The translations under genes and the position numbers were made by a program. The notes below the pieces were generated by a model. It had not been told where the DNA came from. It did not search any database and was given only the letters and a program-made list of their open reading frames with translations. Shown piece by piece: positions 16,654-26,009 of a DNA stretch of 64,000 nucleotides (the stretch's first letter is position 1; each line of letters begins with the position of its first letter). The stretch comes from Bacillota bacterium (GTDB lineage: Bacteria; Bacillota; Negativicutes; DSM-13327): positions 1 to 64,000 of the forward strand of contig JAGFZX010000003.1 in NCBI GenBank assembly GCA_017889585.1, given 5' to 3'.

Positions 16654-17664
16654 TTATTTATTTAAAATCTTGGTAAACTTGACTTTCGCCATTTGTGCAC
16701 CAAGTTTAATGGCTTCTTTCATACTTTGTCCCTCAGCAAGGCCTTTTCCAGCGATGTCAAATGCAGTACCATGATCTACAGAGGTCCGAATAAAAGGCAA
16801 ACCAACTGTTACATTCACACCATTATGAAAATCTAGTAATTTAAGAGGAATATGTCCTTGATCATGATACATAACAACAACGACATCAAAGTCATTTTTA
16901 ATAGCTGCTCGATAAAAAACTGTATCGGGTGCAATAGGTCCCTTGACACAAAATCCTAAACGACTGCATTCTTCTACTGCTGGAACAATTTCTAATAGAT
17001 CTTCTTTTCCAAACATACCATTCTCACCGCAATGAGGATTAAGGCCAGCCACAGCGATACGAGGTTTTTCGATACCAATGAGTTTCATGGTGTCATGGGC
17101 CAAGGCAACAACTCGCTCAATGCGATCTTTTTTCACCATATCACAAGCATCACGCAATGCCGCATGGGTTGATACGTGAATGACACTCAAGTTTTTGCTA
17201 TAAAGAAGCATGGAATAATTTTTTTCCTTCGCAAAATGTGCGAGTATTTCAGTATGTCCAGGATAATGATATCCTGCCAAGTTGACAGCCTCTTTGTTAA
17301 TGGGAGCCGTAATGATGGCCTGAATTTCATTTTTTAGAGCATATTGGGCAGCTTTTTCGATATACTCAAAGGCTGCCTTTCCTGCTTGTGGAGTAACTTG
17401 ACCAAAAGCGAGATCAACTGGAAGGTTATCCAGATCAATGATATCGATGATGCCAAATTCCTGCCCTGCTTCCCTTGGATGAGATACCACTTGGCAGCGA
17501 CATCCGGAATTGATGATAGCATTAGCTCTTTCCATGATTTTTTTGTCGCCGATGACCACAGGTCTGCAGATATCATACATTCCTTGATCTGATAAGGCCT
17601 TGATGATAATCTCTGGACCGACTCCTGCCCCATCGCCCATTGTAATTCCAACAATTGGTTTCAT
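16654..17664 (-). CDS. PdxA2-like four-carbon acid sugar phosphate dehydrogenase
   Basis: 336 residues. It begins GITMGDGAGVGPE and retains the metal-site motifs GHTE (His near 139), GLNPHCGENG and MYHDQGH, then VDHGTAFDIAGKG. In characterised pathways, PdxA2 partners with a DUF1537 kinase: D-threonate or D-erythronate is phosphorylated, then oxidised and decarboxylated to dihydroxyacetone phosphate and CO2. Here the kinase gene overlaps this gene by four bases (ATGA), a strong sign of coupled function. It differs clearly from the pdxA-like gene at 3.4 kb, which lacks GHTE. Confidence 0.92.
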   Translation of the reverse strand: MKPIVGITMGDGAGVGPEIIIKALSDQGMYDICRPVVIGDKKIMERANAIINSGCRCQVVSHPREAGQEFGIIDIIDLDNLPVDLAFGQVTPQAGKAAFEYIEKAAQYALKNEIQAIITAPINKEAVNLAGYHYPGHTEILAHFAKEKNYSMLLYSKNLSVIHVSTHAALRDACDMVKKDRIERVVALAHDTMKLIGIEKPRIAVAGLNPHCGENGMFGKEDLLEIVPAVEECSRLGFCVKGPIAPDTVFYRAAIKNDFDVVVVMYHDQGHIPLKLLDFHNGVNVTVGLPFIRTSVDHGTAFDIAGKGLAEGQSMKEAIKLGAQMAKVKFTKILNK

Positions 17665-18959
17665 ATTAAATCTTCCTTTCCAATTTCAAAAACTTTCATA
17701 GCTTCTATAATGGCATGATCATCGCCAAAAGCACCAGCTTTTGTTATAACACCTAATCCTTGGAACTGGCCACCAATGATTTTACCTAGCGGAATACCAG
17801 GTATTACCTCTTGAAGGATCTCAATTCCAATTGCCTGCAGCGCCCGGCAAGAACTAACTGCCGTTTCACCACCAGTCAAAAATAAACCTGCCAAACCTTC
17901 TTTCCCTAATTCTGCTACGACTTGACCAAGTACCATAGCAATTCGAATTCCTACTTCTGTAGAATCCATACTAATACTCTTCCCGGCTGCAATGACCTGA
18001 GTCACTATGTCCTTATCATTAGAGCAATAAATAACCAAATCTTTCTCTTGCAAGTAACTCTTTGCACAGGATACAACTCGCTCTATTTCTTGGGTTGGCC
18101 TTAAAATAGCGGCTACAGAATCAAGTTGAATATAAGGAACTGATTTTTCTTCTATATAGGTTCGAATCTGTCTCTGGGTTACTGCACTTACACTACCAGC
18201 AACAACAAGCTGTAAGCTATGATTCGATACAATTGCAGACCTTTTTTCTGGCTCCTTAGCCCACTGAAAAACAGGCGATAACTGTTCGGCGAGTCCGGCT
18301 GAGCCAACCCATAATACACGTTCAAATTGAGCTGCGGCTTCAGCAATATGACGCAAATTTTCTTCGCTGACCGCATCAAAAACCAACCAATTTTCACCAG
18401 TTGCTAAATGTTTGATGATTTCCTCATGTATCACTAAAGGGCCACCCATCACTTTTTCTAAAGGAATTATACCGACTTTACCATCTTCTCGTGCCAATAA
18501 ATTAGGTATCCAAGACTCTGTCACTGGCGTCTTGGGATCATGAGCAATCTCTGTCATGGATATAGGTTTACCTTCTAAAAGCTGATGTCCACCGATTGTC
18601 ACTCGACCCGTGTTAGGAAAAGCTGGCGCAATCACTGTGACGACTGGCTTAAACTCTATACAGGCTGCAGAAATTTCTGCGCAAATATTACCGCGCAATG
18701 TTGAATCAATTTTTTTATACAGATGAGAAATGCCAAGTTCCTCCACTTTCTTGCAAGCTTTTGTTACTCGCTCTGCAGCAACCAAAGATAATTCTGCGCG
18801 GCTATCTGTATCTAAGACAAGAATATCTGCATTATTTACTAACACTTCTTTATTTTCCGCCCCAAGCAATATAATTGTCTGCAATCCAAACTTACTAAAT
18901 TGAACACCTGTATCATTTGCTCCTGTTAAATCATCTGCGATAACAGCCAATTTAATCAC
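17661..18959 (-). CDS. Four-carbon acid sugar kinase (DUF1537 family)
   Basis: 432 residues, typical length. The N-terminal domain begins with the conserved IADDLTGANDTG and contains DTDSRA. The C-terminal nucleotide-binding domain has LFLTGGETAVSSCRAL and ends ITKAGAFGDDHAI. DUF1537 kinases (OtnK, DtnK, DenK) phosphorylate 3-oxo-tetronate, D-threonate or D-erythronate. The start is GTG 18959 after AGAGGTG. It is the first gene of the island, so its promoter lies in the divergent region shared with the GntR gene. Which C4 acid is used cannot be decided here. Confidence 0.92.
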   Translation of the reverse strand: MIKLAVIADDLTGANDTGVQFSKFGLQTIILLGAENKEVLVNNADILVLDTDSRAELSLVAAERVTKACKKVEELGISHLYKKIDSTLRGNICAEISAACIEFKPVVTVIAPAFPNTGRVTIGGHQLLEGKPISMTEIAHDPKTPVTESWIPNLLAREDGKVGIIPLEKVMGGPLVIHEEIIKHLATGENWLVFDAVSEENLRHIAEAAAQFERVLWVGSAGLAEQLSPVFQWAKEPEKRSAIVSNHSLQLVVAGSVSAVTQRQIRTYIEEKSVPYIQLDSVAAILRPTQEIERVVSCAKSYLQEKDLVIYCSNDKDIVTQVIAAGKSISMDSTEVGIRIAMVLGQVVAELGKEGLAGLFLTGGETAVSSCRALQAIGIEILQEVIPGIPLGKIIGGQFQGLGVITKAGAFGDDHAIIEAMKVFEIGKEDLI

Positions 18960-19030
18960 AGCAACACCTCTTTTCTCTACTCAAAATACATTTTATATGC
19001 TAAACAGAATTTAGTTATAATAATTACTTA

Positions 19031-19074
19031 GCACTAGATGATATATGTTATATACAACATTCATCATCTAGTGC
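19031..19074. promoter_or_regulatory. Candidate GntR operator between kinase and regulator genes
   Basis: Two nested inverted repeats are present: an outer pair GCACTAGATGAT / ATCATCTAGTGC and an inner ATGTT-ATATAC-AACAT centred near 19053. The inner site resembles the short AT-rich palindromes bound by FadR/FCD-type GntR regulators. It is about 70-115 bp upstream of the kinase start. Confidence 0.55.
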
Positions 19075-19143
19075 TATAATAACTTATGAACGATAATCTG
19101 TCAATACTCCTTATTGTGAATTATCTAAATAATTGAATAATCT

Positions 19144-19203
19144 ATATTGTCAAGGGACTCGATCAATTTTTCCTTGACAATATACACTTTATACCATTAC
19201 TAT
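19144..19203 (+). promoter_or_regulatory. gntR promoter overlapped by a perfect 12-bp inverted repeat
   Basis: A -35 box TTGACA (19174-19179) is followed after 18 bp by TACTAT (19198-19203). The -35 box lies inside the right arm of the repeat ATATTGTCAAGG / CCTTGACAATAT (19144-19155 and 19172-19183). A repressor bound there would block the promoter, so autoregulation is likely. Confidence 0.55.
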
Positions 19204-19255
19204 TTTGATGTATAATATATATAATATAATTGATTGTGAGAGAAGGACGTTTGTT

Positions 19256-19942
19256 ATGAATTTACCAAAAATAGATACATCGAATCTACTGGATAAAACC
19301 TATACCATCATAAAGGATCTTATTATTAAACGAAAATTCAAACCAAATGAAAAACTATTGATTCCTGAATTATCAAAACAACTGGGCGTTAGTCGCACTC
19401 CAATTCGCGATGCATTAAATCGTTTAGAAATGGACGGTTTGGTGAAAACAGTATCCAAAGTGGGTACCTTTGTGAATGCTGTTGATATTGAAGATGTCCT
19501 CGATGCCATTGATACACGTTTAATGCTTGAATTTTGGGTGGCTGACAAGCTTCCCACTTTGGCAAAAGAAGAACTACTTAGCCTTATTGATAACCTGAGT
19601 AAAATTTTAAATAATGCTTCTACTTTGATCGAAGATGCTCCTTTTGACACTTTCTTAAAATCCAATTATAATTTAGCCTTTCATATGGAATTCATCAAAG
19701 CAGGAAAAAACAAGAGAAATATAGATATCTATGAAAATGTTATGAATTATCATCAACTGGCTAGTCAGTATTCACTGATAAAAAAAGATATGGCTACTAT
19801 TGCTCTCAATCAGCATTACGCTATCATTGAGGTCTTAAAAAAGCAACAGTTTGACATACTAAAAGAAGCACTTGAACTGCACTTGGATGACTCTAAACAA
19901 CGGTTGATTCGTGAAATAAGCGAAAATAAAGAACAGCTATAA
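19256..19942 (+). CDS. GntR family transcriptional regulator, FCD (FadR) type
   Basis: 228 residues from ATG 19256, preceded by AGAAGGA; an upstream ATG at 19205 lies in the promoter zone. The winged HTH spans about residues 10-75 (LSKQLGVSRTPIRDALNRLE). The C-terminal all-helical FCD domain shows the Asp and His ligand pattern (FHMEFI, NQHYAII, LELHLDDS) for metal or carboxylate binding. It is divergent from the kinase operon and is the likely repressor of the acid-sugar island, with the pathway acid or an intermediate as inducer. Confidence 0.9.
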   Translation: MNLPKIDTSNLLDKTYTIIKDLIIKRKFKPNEKLLIPELSKQLGVSRTPIRDALNRLEMDGLVKTVSKVGTFVNAVDIEDVLDAIDTRLMLEFWVADKLPTLAKEELLSLIDNLSKILNNASTLIEDAPFDTFLKSNYNLAFHMEFIKAGKNKRNIDIYENVMNYHQLASQYSLIKKDMATIALNQHYAIIEVLKKQQFDILKEALELHLDDSKQRLIREISENKEQL

Positions 19943-19978
19943 GAAAAGACTTGGCTTATTTAAGCCAAGTCTTTTCTT
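19941..19978. terminator. Bidirectional terminator shared by gntR and purD
   Basis: AAGAAAAGACTTGGCTT pairs with AAGCCAAGTCTTTTCTT around a four-base loop. The stem starts in the gntR stop codon and includes the last four codons of purD (KDLA and stop at 19960). The A- and T-rich ends serve both converging transcripts, so the two genes end with 17 bp between their stop codons. Confidence 0.85.
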
Positions 19979-21237
19979 ATAGCGCGATGCGCAATATCTT
20001 TACGATAGTGCATACCATTAAATTTTATTTTTCCCACTGCCTGATAGGCTTTATCTACAGCCTGTTTAATACCCATATCTGTGGCTGTCACGCCTAGGAC
20101 ACGTCCACCCTTGGTTACAAATTGGCCATGAGCGGCAACAGTACCAGCATGAAATACATAAGCACCTTGCTTCTCAGCATCTTCTATACCGCTAATTACA
20201 TCACCAGTATTATATGTTCCAGGATAGCCGCCTGAGGCCATTACGATACAGACAGCAGCTGCATCTTTCCACTTGATTTGCGTCTCAGCCAATGTGCCAT
20301 TAATACACGCTTCCATGATAGTTACCAAATCACTATCTAGCAAAGGTAATACTACTTGTGTTTCCGGATCGCCAAAACGGGCGTTAAATTCAATTACTTT
20401 TGGACCATCTGTTGTCATAATCAGCCCTAAATATAAACAACCACAATACGGGCATCCTTCACTTACCATGGCATCAACCGTAGGCTGTAGAATTTCTCGC
20501 ATCACTTGCGCGCTTACAGCCGGAGTAATGATCGGCGCAGGCGCATATGCTCCCATACCACCTGTATTAGGCCCCTGATCATTATCATACACTCGTTTAT
20601 GATCTTGTGCTGCTACCATCGGCATTATTGTTTTACCATCAGTAAAAGCTAATATTGAAGCTTCCTCACCTACTAAGAATTCTTCAATCACAACTTGGCT
20701 GCCTGCCGAACCAAAAACATTGTCACACATCATCATATCCACTGCAGCTAATGCTTCAGCTACGGTCATGGCCACAACTACACCTTTACCTGCGGCCAAG
20801 CCGTCAGCTTTGACCACCACTGGCGCGCCCTGCTGAGCAATATACTGTTTTGCCGTCTCAGCATCAGTAAATACAGCGAACCCAGCAGTGGGAATATTAT
20901 ATTTTGCCATCAAATCCTTAGCAAAAGCTTTTGAACCTTCAATACGGGCAGCACTCTGAGTTGGTCCGAAAATTTTGAGCCCCTTCTCACTAAAAACATT
21001 GACAATGCCATTGGCCAAAGGCACTTCCGGACCCACAACTGTAAGGTCAATATTATGAGTTAAGGCAAAATCAAGCAGAGCATTATTATCATTAATATCA
21101 ACAGCATTGCACTCAGCAATTTTAGCAATACCCGGGTTACCTGGCACACAATATATTTTTTTCACTTGTATACTTTCTTTTAATTTTGACACTAATGCAT
21201 GCTCACGTCCGCCACTACCGATAACTAATATATTCAT
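19960..21237 (-). CDS. purD: Phosphoribosylamine-glycine ligase
   Basis: 425 residues from ATG 21237, which has AAAGGTG eight bases upstream; a more upstream ATG (21255) would include that site. ATP-grasp enzyme joining phosphoribosylamine and glycine in purine synthesis. Visible motifs are VIGSGGREHAL (about 4-14), KADGLAAGKGVVVA, and NTGGMGAYAPAP, followed by EFNARFGDPETQ. It is the last gene of the pur operon, separated from purH by a palindromic element. Confidence 0.97.
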   Translation of the reverse strand: MNILVIGSGGREHALVSKLKESIQVKKIYCVPGNPGIAKIAECNAVDINDNNALLDFALTHNIDLTVVGPEVPLANGIVNVFSEKGLKIFGPTQSAARIEGSKAFAKDLMAKYNIPTAGFAVFTDAETAKQYIAQQGAPVVVKADGLAAGKGVVVAMTVAEALAAVDMMMCDNVFGSAGSQVVIEEFLVGEEASILAFTDGKTIMPMVAAQDHKRVYDNDQGPNTGGMGAYAPAPIITPAVSAQVMREILQPTVDAMVSEGCPYCGCLYLGLIMTTDGPKVIEFNARFGDPETQVVLPLLDSDLVTIMEACINGTLAETQIKWKDAAAVCIVMASGGYPGTYNTGDVISGIEDAEKQGAYVFHAGTVAAHGQFVTKGGRVLGVTATDMGIKQAVDKAYQAVGKIKFNGMHYRKDIAHRAIRKDLA

Positions 21238-21270
21238 CAAATACGCACCTTTCATCGGGATTATCTCATC

Positions 21271-21352
21271 GGGGTCAGGCTTGACTTTTTGTAAAAATTG
21301 ACTTATTTCTTGGGAAATAAGTCAATTTTAAAATTAAGTCAAACCTGACCCC
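21271..21352. repeat. Nested palindromic element (REP/MITE-like) between purH and purD
   Basis: Outer arms of 17 bp begin with GGGGTCAGG and differ at one position (21271-21287, 21336-21352). Inside is a perfect 16-bp inverted repeat AAAATTGACTTATTTC (21294-21309 and 21314-21329). A short tandem CCCTTTATTA follows. The GGGGTCAGG ends resemble palindromes mobilised by REP-associated tyrosine transposases. It sits within the pur transcript. Confidence 0.6.
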
Positions 21353-21367
21353 CTTTATTACCCTTTA

Positions 21368-22909
21368 TTAATGTTTGAAATGTCGAACTCCAGTAAATAC
21401 CATGGCAATACCCTGCTCATCGGCAGCCTGAATGGATTCATCATCTCTCATTGAACCGCCGGGCTGAATGATGGCTGTAATACCAGCTTTTGCGGCAACA
21501 TCAACTGTATCTCGGAAAGGAAAGAATGCATCAGAAGACATGACCGCGCCTTTGGTTCTTTCACCAGCTTGGTTCAAAGCAATAGCAGCTGAACCGACCC
21601 GATTCATCTGACCTGCCCCTACACCTAGTGTCTGATTATCACCTGCCACCACGATGGCATTAGATTTTACGTGTTTTACTACTTTCCACGCCAGCATCAA
21701 TTGTTCCCACTCATCACTACTTGGCTGACGCTTTGTCACAACTTTCATATCTGATTGTAGTTCTGTAGCCATATCTCGCTCTTGAATGAGCATACCGCCT
21801 GACACTGTTTTAATATCTGCCTGCTTGCAATCAGCCTGCAACATATCAGCAACTAACAGACGAATATTTTGTTTTTTACTCAGAATAACCAATGCATCTT
21901 CACTAAAGCCGGGAGCAATGACTGCTTCAATAAATAATTTGCTAATTTGTACAGCGGTTACTACATCTACCTCACGATTAAGACCAATAATACCGCCATA
22001 AGCTGATAAAGGATCAGCAGCATAGGCTTTTTCGTAGGCCTCAGCTAAATTACTGCCAATTCCTGTACCACAGGGATTAGTATGTTTGATAATAGCAGCC
22101 GCTGGTTTATCAAATTCAGCAACAATACTGTAAGCAGCTTCCACATCTACAATATTATTAAATGATAATTCTTTGCCATGTAGTTGACGTGCATTTGCTA
22201 CACCTGATCCGCTAAAATGCTTCTCTCGATAGAAAGCTGCTTGCTGCTGAGGGTTTTCACCGTAACGCAGTGGCTGTACTTTTTCATATACCAAGTGTAC
22301 AGTATCAGCAAACTGTCCTTCCCCCAACTGTCCAGCTAAGTAGTTAGTAATACAAGCATCATATTCTGCTGTATGACTAAAAGCTTCTTTCGCTAATGCC
22401 ATACGAAATTCTGGCGAAATATTGCCACCTTGAGCCAATTGACGCAAAACATCATCATATCTTGCGGGATTTACAACTACGGTTACGTATTTAAAGTTTT
22501 TAGACGCGGCTCTAATCATGGCCGGTCCCCCAATATCGATATTTTCTACCGCATCTTCAAGTGAAACACCAGGTTTCTCTATAGTTTGGCGGAAAGGGTA
22601 TAAATTAACAACCACCATATCAATGCCAGGGATATTATGTTTCTCCATAGCCTCAACATGGGCTGCGTTATCACGAACAGCTAAAATGCCACCATGAATA
22701 TATGGATTAAGAGTTTTTACCCTTCCATCCATAATTTCTGGAAAGCCAGTGACTTCACTAACATATTTGACAGGTATACCTGCTTCCTTTAGAGTTTTCA
22801 TAGTACCACCTGTAGAAATAATTTCTACACCGTAGTTATGAAGTTCTCTGGCAAATTCAATAATTCCGGTTTTATCCGAAACGCTAATCAGCGCGCGTTT
22901 TATATTCAT
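21368..22909 (-). CDS. purH: Bifunctional AICAR transformylase/IMP cyclohydrolase
   Basis: 513 residues, normal length. The IMP cyclohydrolase domain occupies about 1-195 (ALISVSDKTGI, STGGT, VNLYPF). The transformylase domain follows, with KHTNPCGTG and SDAFFPFRDTVD and its catalytic Lys-His in that region. It catalyses the last two steps to IMP in the cytoplasm. In the operon it lies 16 bp after purN. Confidence 0.97.
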   Translation of the reverse strand: MNIKRALISVSDKTGIIEFARELHNYGVEIISTGGTMKTLKEAGIPVKYVSEVTGFPEIMDGRVKTLNPYIHGGILAVRDNAAHVEAMEKHNIPGIDMVVVNLYPFRQTIEKPGVSLEDAVENIDIGGPAMIRAASKNFKYVTVVVNPARYDDVLRQLAQGGNISPEFRMALAKEAFSHTAEYDACITNYLAGQLGEGQFADTVHLVYEKVQPLRYGENPQQQAAFYREKHFSGSGVANARQLHGKELSFNNIVDVEAAYSIVAEFDKPAAAIIKHTNPCGTGIGSNLAEAYEKAYAADPLSAYGGIIGLNREVDVVTAVQISKLFIEAVIAPGFSEDALVILSKKQNIRLLVADMLQADCKQADIKTVSGGMLIQERDMATELQSDMKVVTKRQPSSDEWEQLMLAWKVVKHVKSNAIVVAGDNQTLGVGAGQMNRVGSAAIALNQAGERTKGAVMSSDAFFPFRDTVDVAAKAGITAIIQPGGSMRDDESIQAADEQGIAMVFTGVRHFKH

Positions 22910-22925
22910 TATGATTCCTCTCTTA

Positions 22926-23537
22926 TCATTCGATAATTTTTACATTTCGTCCTTCAATAGAAAGACGTTGATCACAATATAAACCAATAGCCTTAGAATA
23001 TAGTGCATGCTCTACCTTTATGATACGTTCTGCTAGACTGTCAGGCGTATCATCAGGAAGCACCTCCACAGCCTGTTGCATAATAATTGGCCCTGTATCC
23101 ACACCTTCATCAACAAAATGAATGGTACAACCAGAAACTTTAGCACCATAAGTGAGTGCCTGACTATGCGCATTAAGCCCTGGAAAAGCCGGTAATAATG
23201 ATGGATGAATATTCATAATGCGACCGGGAAATAAACCGATAAAGTATCCACTCAAAATTCGCATAAAACCTGCTAGAACAACTAATTGCACCTCATGATT
23301 AACAATTTCTGCAGCGATCGCAGCCTCAAATTCTTGTTTGGTAGCAAAGTTCTTTCGTTCAATACATACTGCAGGAATACCAGCAACAGCAGCAATTTCT
23401 AACACCTTAGCATTTGCATGATCACTTATAACTATACCAATTTTAGCATGTAACCGACCACTACTAATGTTATTTAAAATGCTCTGCATATTGCTGCCTC
23501 GCCCTGAGGCTAATATACCAAGTACTGTTTCACTCAC
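22926..23537 (-). CDS. purN: Phosphoribosylglycinamide formyltransferase
   Basis: 203 residues from GTG 23537 (MSETVLGIL...), with AAGGTGG eight bases upstream inside the end of purM; a GTG at 23549 is an alternative. It has ASGRGSN (phosphate binding), GFMRILS, and the catalytic region NIHPSLLPAFPG with VSGCTIHFVDEGVDTGPI. It transfers formyl from 10-formyl-THF to GAR. Overlap with purM by eight bases indicates translational coupling. Confidence 0.95.
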   Translation of the reverse strand: MSETVLGILASGRGSNMQSILNNISSGRLHAKIGIVISDHANAKVLEIAAVAGIPAVCIERKNFATKQEFEAAIAAEIVNHEVQLVVLAGFMRILSGYFIGLFPGRIMNIHPSLLPAFPGLNAHSQALTYGAKVSGCTIHFVDEGVDTGPIIMQQAVEVLPDDTPDSLAERIIKVEHALYSKAIGLYCDQRLSIEGRNVKIIE

Positions 23538-24579
23538 CAAATATGCCACCTTTCAGCACTGCCTCCCGTGGCCCTGCAGTCACATGGCCAATTACATAAG
23601 AAGTTTCTCCTCGCGCTGTAAGATCCTCTTGAACTGCAGTCACCTCAGACTGAGGAACAACAAGTATCATTCCAATCCCCATATTAAATGTCCGATACAT
23701 TTCTGGCCATGCCACATTACCCCACTGCTGAACTAATTCAAAAATTTGCGGTTTAGACCAGGCTTCAGTATTGACTTCTACACCACAGCCCTCAGGCAGT
23801 ACCCGAGGAATATTTTCATAAAAGCCGCCGCCAGTAATATGTACCATACCCCGTATATCAAATTTTTCAATCAATGGTAAACAAGCTTTAGGATATAGTT
23901 TTGTTGGTATAAGGAGTTCTTCCCCTAGGGTCTTCCCTAGTTCTGGAATATCTTGATTGATAGAAAACTGTTTAAGATCAAAACAAATTTTTCGCACTAA
24001 AGAATAACCATTAGAATGGAGTCCACTAGAAGGTAAACCAATCAGCGCATCACCAGGTTTTATTTTTTCACCTGTGATCAGCTTTGAACGCTCAGCCACC
24101 CCAACAGCAAAACCGCCAATATCATATTCTCCATTTTTATAAAAGCTAGCCATTTCTGCAGTTTCTCCACCAATGAGTGAACATCCTGACTCAGAACAGG
24201 CTCCAGCTATACCACTAACAATGGCAGCAACTTTTTCAGGTTCTAATTTACCGACAGCCAAATAATCAAGAAAGAATAATGGTTCGGCGCCTTGCACTAA
24301 AATATCATTCACACACATAGCAACTGCATCCTGACCAATTGTGTCATGTTTATCTGCCATAAAAGCAACACATAACTTAGTACCCACACCATCAGTTCCG
24401 GATACAAGAACGGGCTGACGATATTTTTCTGTATTAAGGGCAAACAAACCACCAAAACCACCGATATCCCCAAGCACTTCAGGGCGATAGGTTGCTCGCA
24501 CATGTTTTTTCATTAAATCCACAGCTTTATTGCCAGCATCAATATCTACACCAGCTTCACGATATGTTAATTGGCTCAT
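23530..24579 (-). CDS. purM: Phosphoribosylformylglycinamidine cyclo-ligase
   Basis: 349 residues. It starts LTYREAGVDIDAGN and has the AIR synthetase motifs GGFGGLF, VSGTDGVGTK, GGETAEM and LIGLPSSGLHSNG. It closes FGAM to AIR. Its start overlaps the purF stop by four bases (ATGA). Confidence 0.97.
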   Translation of the reverse strand: MSQLTYREAGVDIDAGNKAVDLMKKHVRATYRPEVLGDIGGFGGLFALNTEKYRQPVLVSGTDGVGTKLCVAFMADKHDTIGQDAVAMCVNDILVQGAEPLFFLDYLAVGKLEPEKVAAIVSGIAGACSESGCSLIGGETAEMASFYKNGEYDIGGFAVGVAERSKLITGEKIKPGDALIGLPSSGLHSNGYSLVRKICFDLKQFSINQDIPELGKTLGEELLIPTKLYPKACLPLIEKFDIRGMVHITGGGFYENIPRVLPEGCGVEVNTEAWSKPQIFELVQQWGNVAWPEMYRTFNMGIGMILVVPQSEVTAVQEDLTARGETSYVIGHVTAGPREAVLKGGIFGE

Positions 24580-26009
24580 CGAGGTGCCCCCTGTTCAAAA
24601 ACATATTTTCCATTCTCACTAGTTTGATCGCACGGTTTACTACCTGGATATTTAGAATTAAAGCAGGCATAGCACATATTTTGATATTTAGCCTGAGCCA
24701 CGGATTTAGCTAATCCCTCCATTGAAAGATAGTGGAGAGAATCAGCGCCAATAAATTCTCTAATTTCTTCTACCTTCTTAGAGGCAGCAATCAGTTCTTT
24801 GCGTACCGATGTATCAATACCATAATAACAAGGATAACCAATTGGCGGTGAACTCACACACATATGCACAGCAGTAGCTCCTGCTTCTTTAATCATGCGT
24901 ACGATTTTCCCACTAGTTGTACCACGTACGATCGAATCATCTACCATAATGACAGATTTACCTTTAACAATGGATCTAACTGCATTGAGCTTAATCTTAA
25001 CACTCAAATCCCGTTCTTTTTGATCAGGCTGAATAAAAGTACGTCCAATATAGCGATTTTTTATGAGCCCTTCGGCAAAAGGAATTCCCGATTCTTGACT
25101 AAAGCCAAGGGCCGCAGTCGTTCCTGAATCTGGTACAGAAATTACAATATCAGCGGTTAGTCCACTCTCACGCGCGAGTTCCCGTCCCATTTCAAGGCGT
25201 GCCTGATACACACTTTGGCCGTCAATGATACTATCAGGTCTGGCAAAATAAATATATTCAAAGATGCAGAGTGACTCCTGGTCCTTTTCACCAAAATGAT
25301 ATGATTTTAAGCCATTATCATCAATAACAACCATTTCACCTGGTTCGACATCCCGCATAAATTCGGCATCTACATTATCAAGAGCACAGGATTCTGATGA
25401 AATTACATAGCCACCACCACTGAGTCTGCCTATACACAAAGGACGCATCCCATGTGGATCACGTACGCCGATTAGTTTTTCTTCAGTCATAATAACTAAG
25501 CAATAGGCCCCTTCAATCTTAGATAAGCTCTCCATAACCTTTTCTTCTAAAGTCGCTTTTCGTGAGCGAGCAATCAAATTGACAATAACTTCACTATCAA
25601 TGGATGTTTGAAAGATGCTGCCCTCTTCCTCCATTTGATTCCTGATTCGTCCGGCATTAGTCAAATTCCCATTATGGGCAAGGCTAATATGACCACCTGA
25701 ATACTTAACTTTGAGCGGCTGGGTATTCATAAGTGCACTGGAGCCTGTCGTTGAATACCTTACATGCCCAATAGCAATATACTGTCCTGGTAAATCAGGC
25801 AATTGATGACGAAAAACTTCATTCACAAGACCCATGCCACGGGATACATCCATCCATGAACCATCGGTTACTGCAATACCTGCGCTTTCTTGACCACGAT
25901 GCTGCAAAGCATAGAGACCCCAGTACGTATTTTTAGCTACATTATCTTGACGGGAATAGACTCCAAAAACACCACATTCATCATGCATTTTGTCATAATC
26001 GAGAATCAT
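24576..26009 (-). CDS. purF: Amidophosphoribosyltransferase
   Basis: 477 residues. The nucleophilic cysteine lies after a short propeptide ([11 protein letters not shown], Cys12), as in the Bacillus type that is trimmed and carries a 4Fe-4S cluster. Cluster-type cysteines are visible near YPCYYGID and [11 protein letters not shown]. The PRPP motif is [14 protein letters not shown]. It makes phosphoribosylamine from PRPP and glutamine and is the committed step; overlap with both neighbours suggests tightly coupled translation. Confidence 0.97.
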   Translation of the reverse strand: MILDYDKMHDECGVFGVYSRQDNVAKNTYWGLYALQHRGQESAGIAVTDGSWMDVSRGMGLVNEVFRHQLPDLPGQYIAIGHVRYSTTGSSALMNTQPLKVKYSGGHISLAHNGNLTNAGRIRNQMEEEGSIFQTSIDSEVIVNLIARSRKATLEEKVMESLSKIEGAYCLVIMTEEKLIGVRDPHGMRPLCIGRLSGGGYVISSESCALDNVDAEFMRDVEPGEMVVIDDNGLKSYHFGEKDQESLCIFEYIYFARPDSIIDGQSVYQARLEMGRELARESGLTADIVISVPDSGTTAALGFSQESGIPFAEGLIKNRYIGRTFIQPDQKERDLSVKIKLNAVRSIVKGKSVIMVDDSIVRGTTSGKIVRMIKEAGATAVHMCVSSPPIGYPCYYGIDTSVRKELIAASKKVEEIREFIGADSLHYLSMEGLAKSVAQAKYQNMCYACFNSKYPGSKPCDQTSENGKYVFEQGAPR

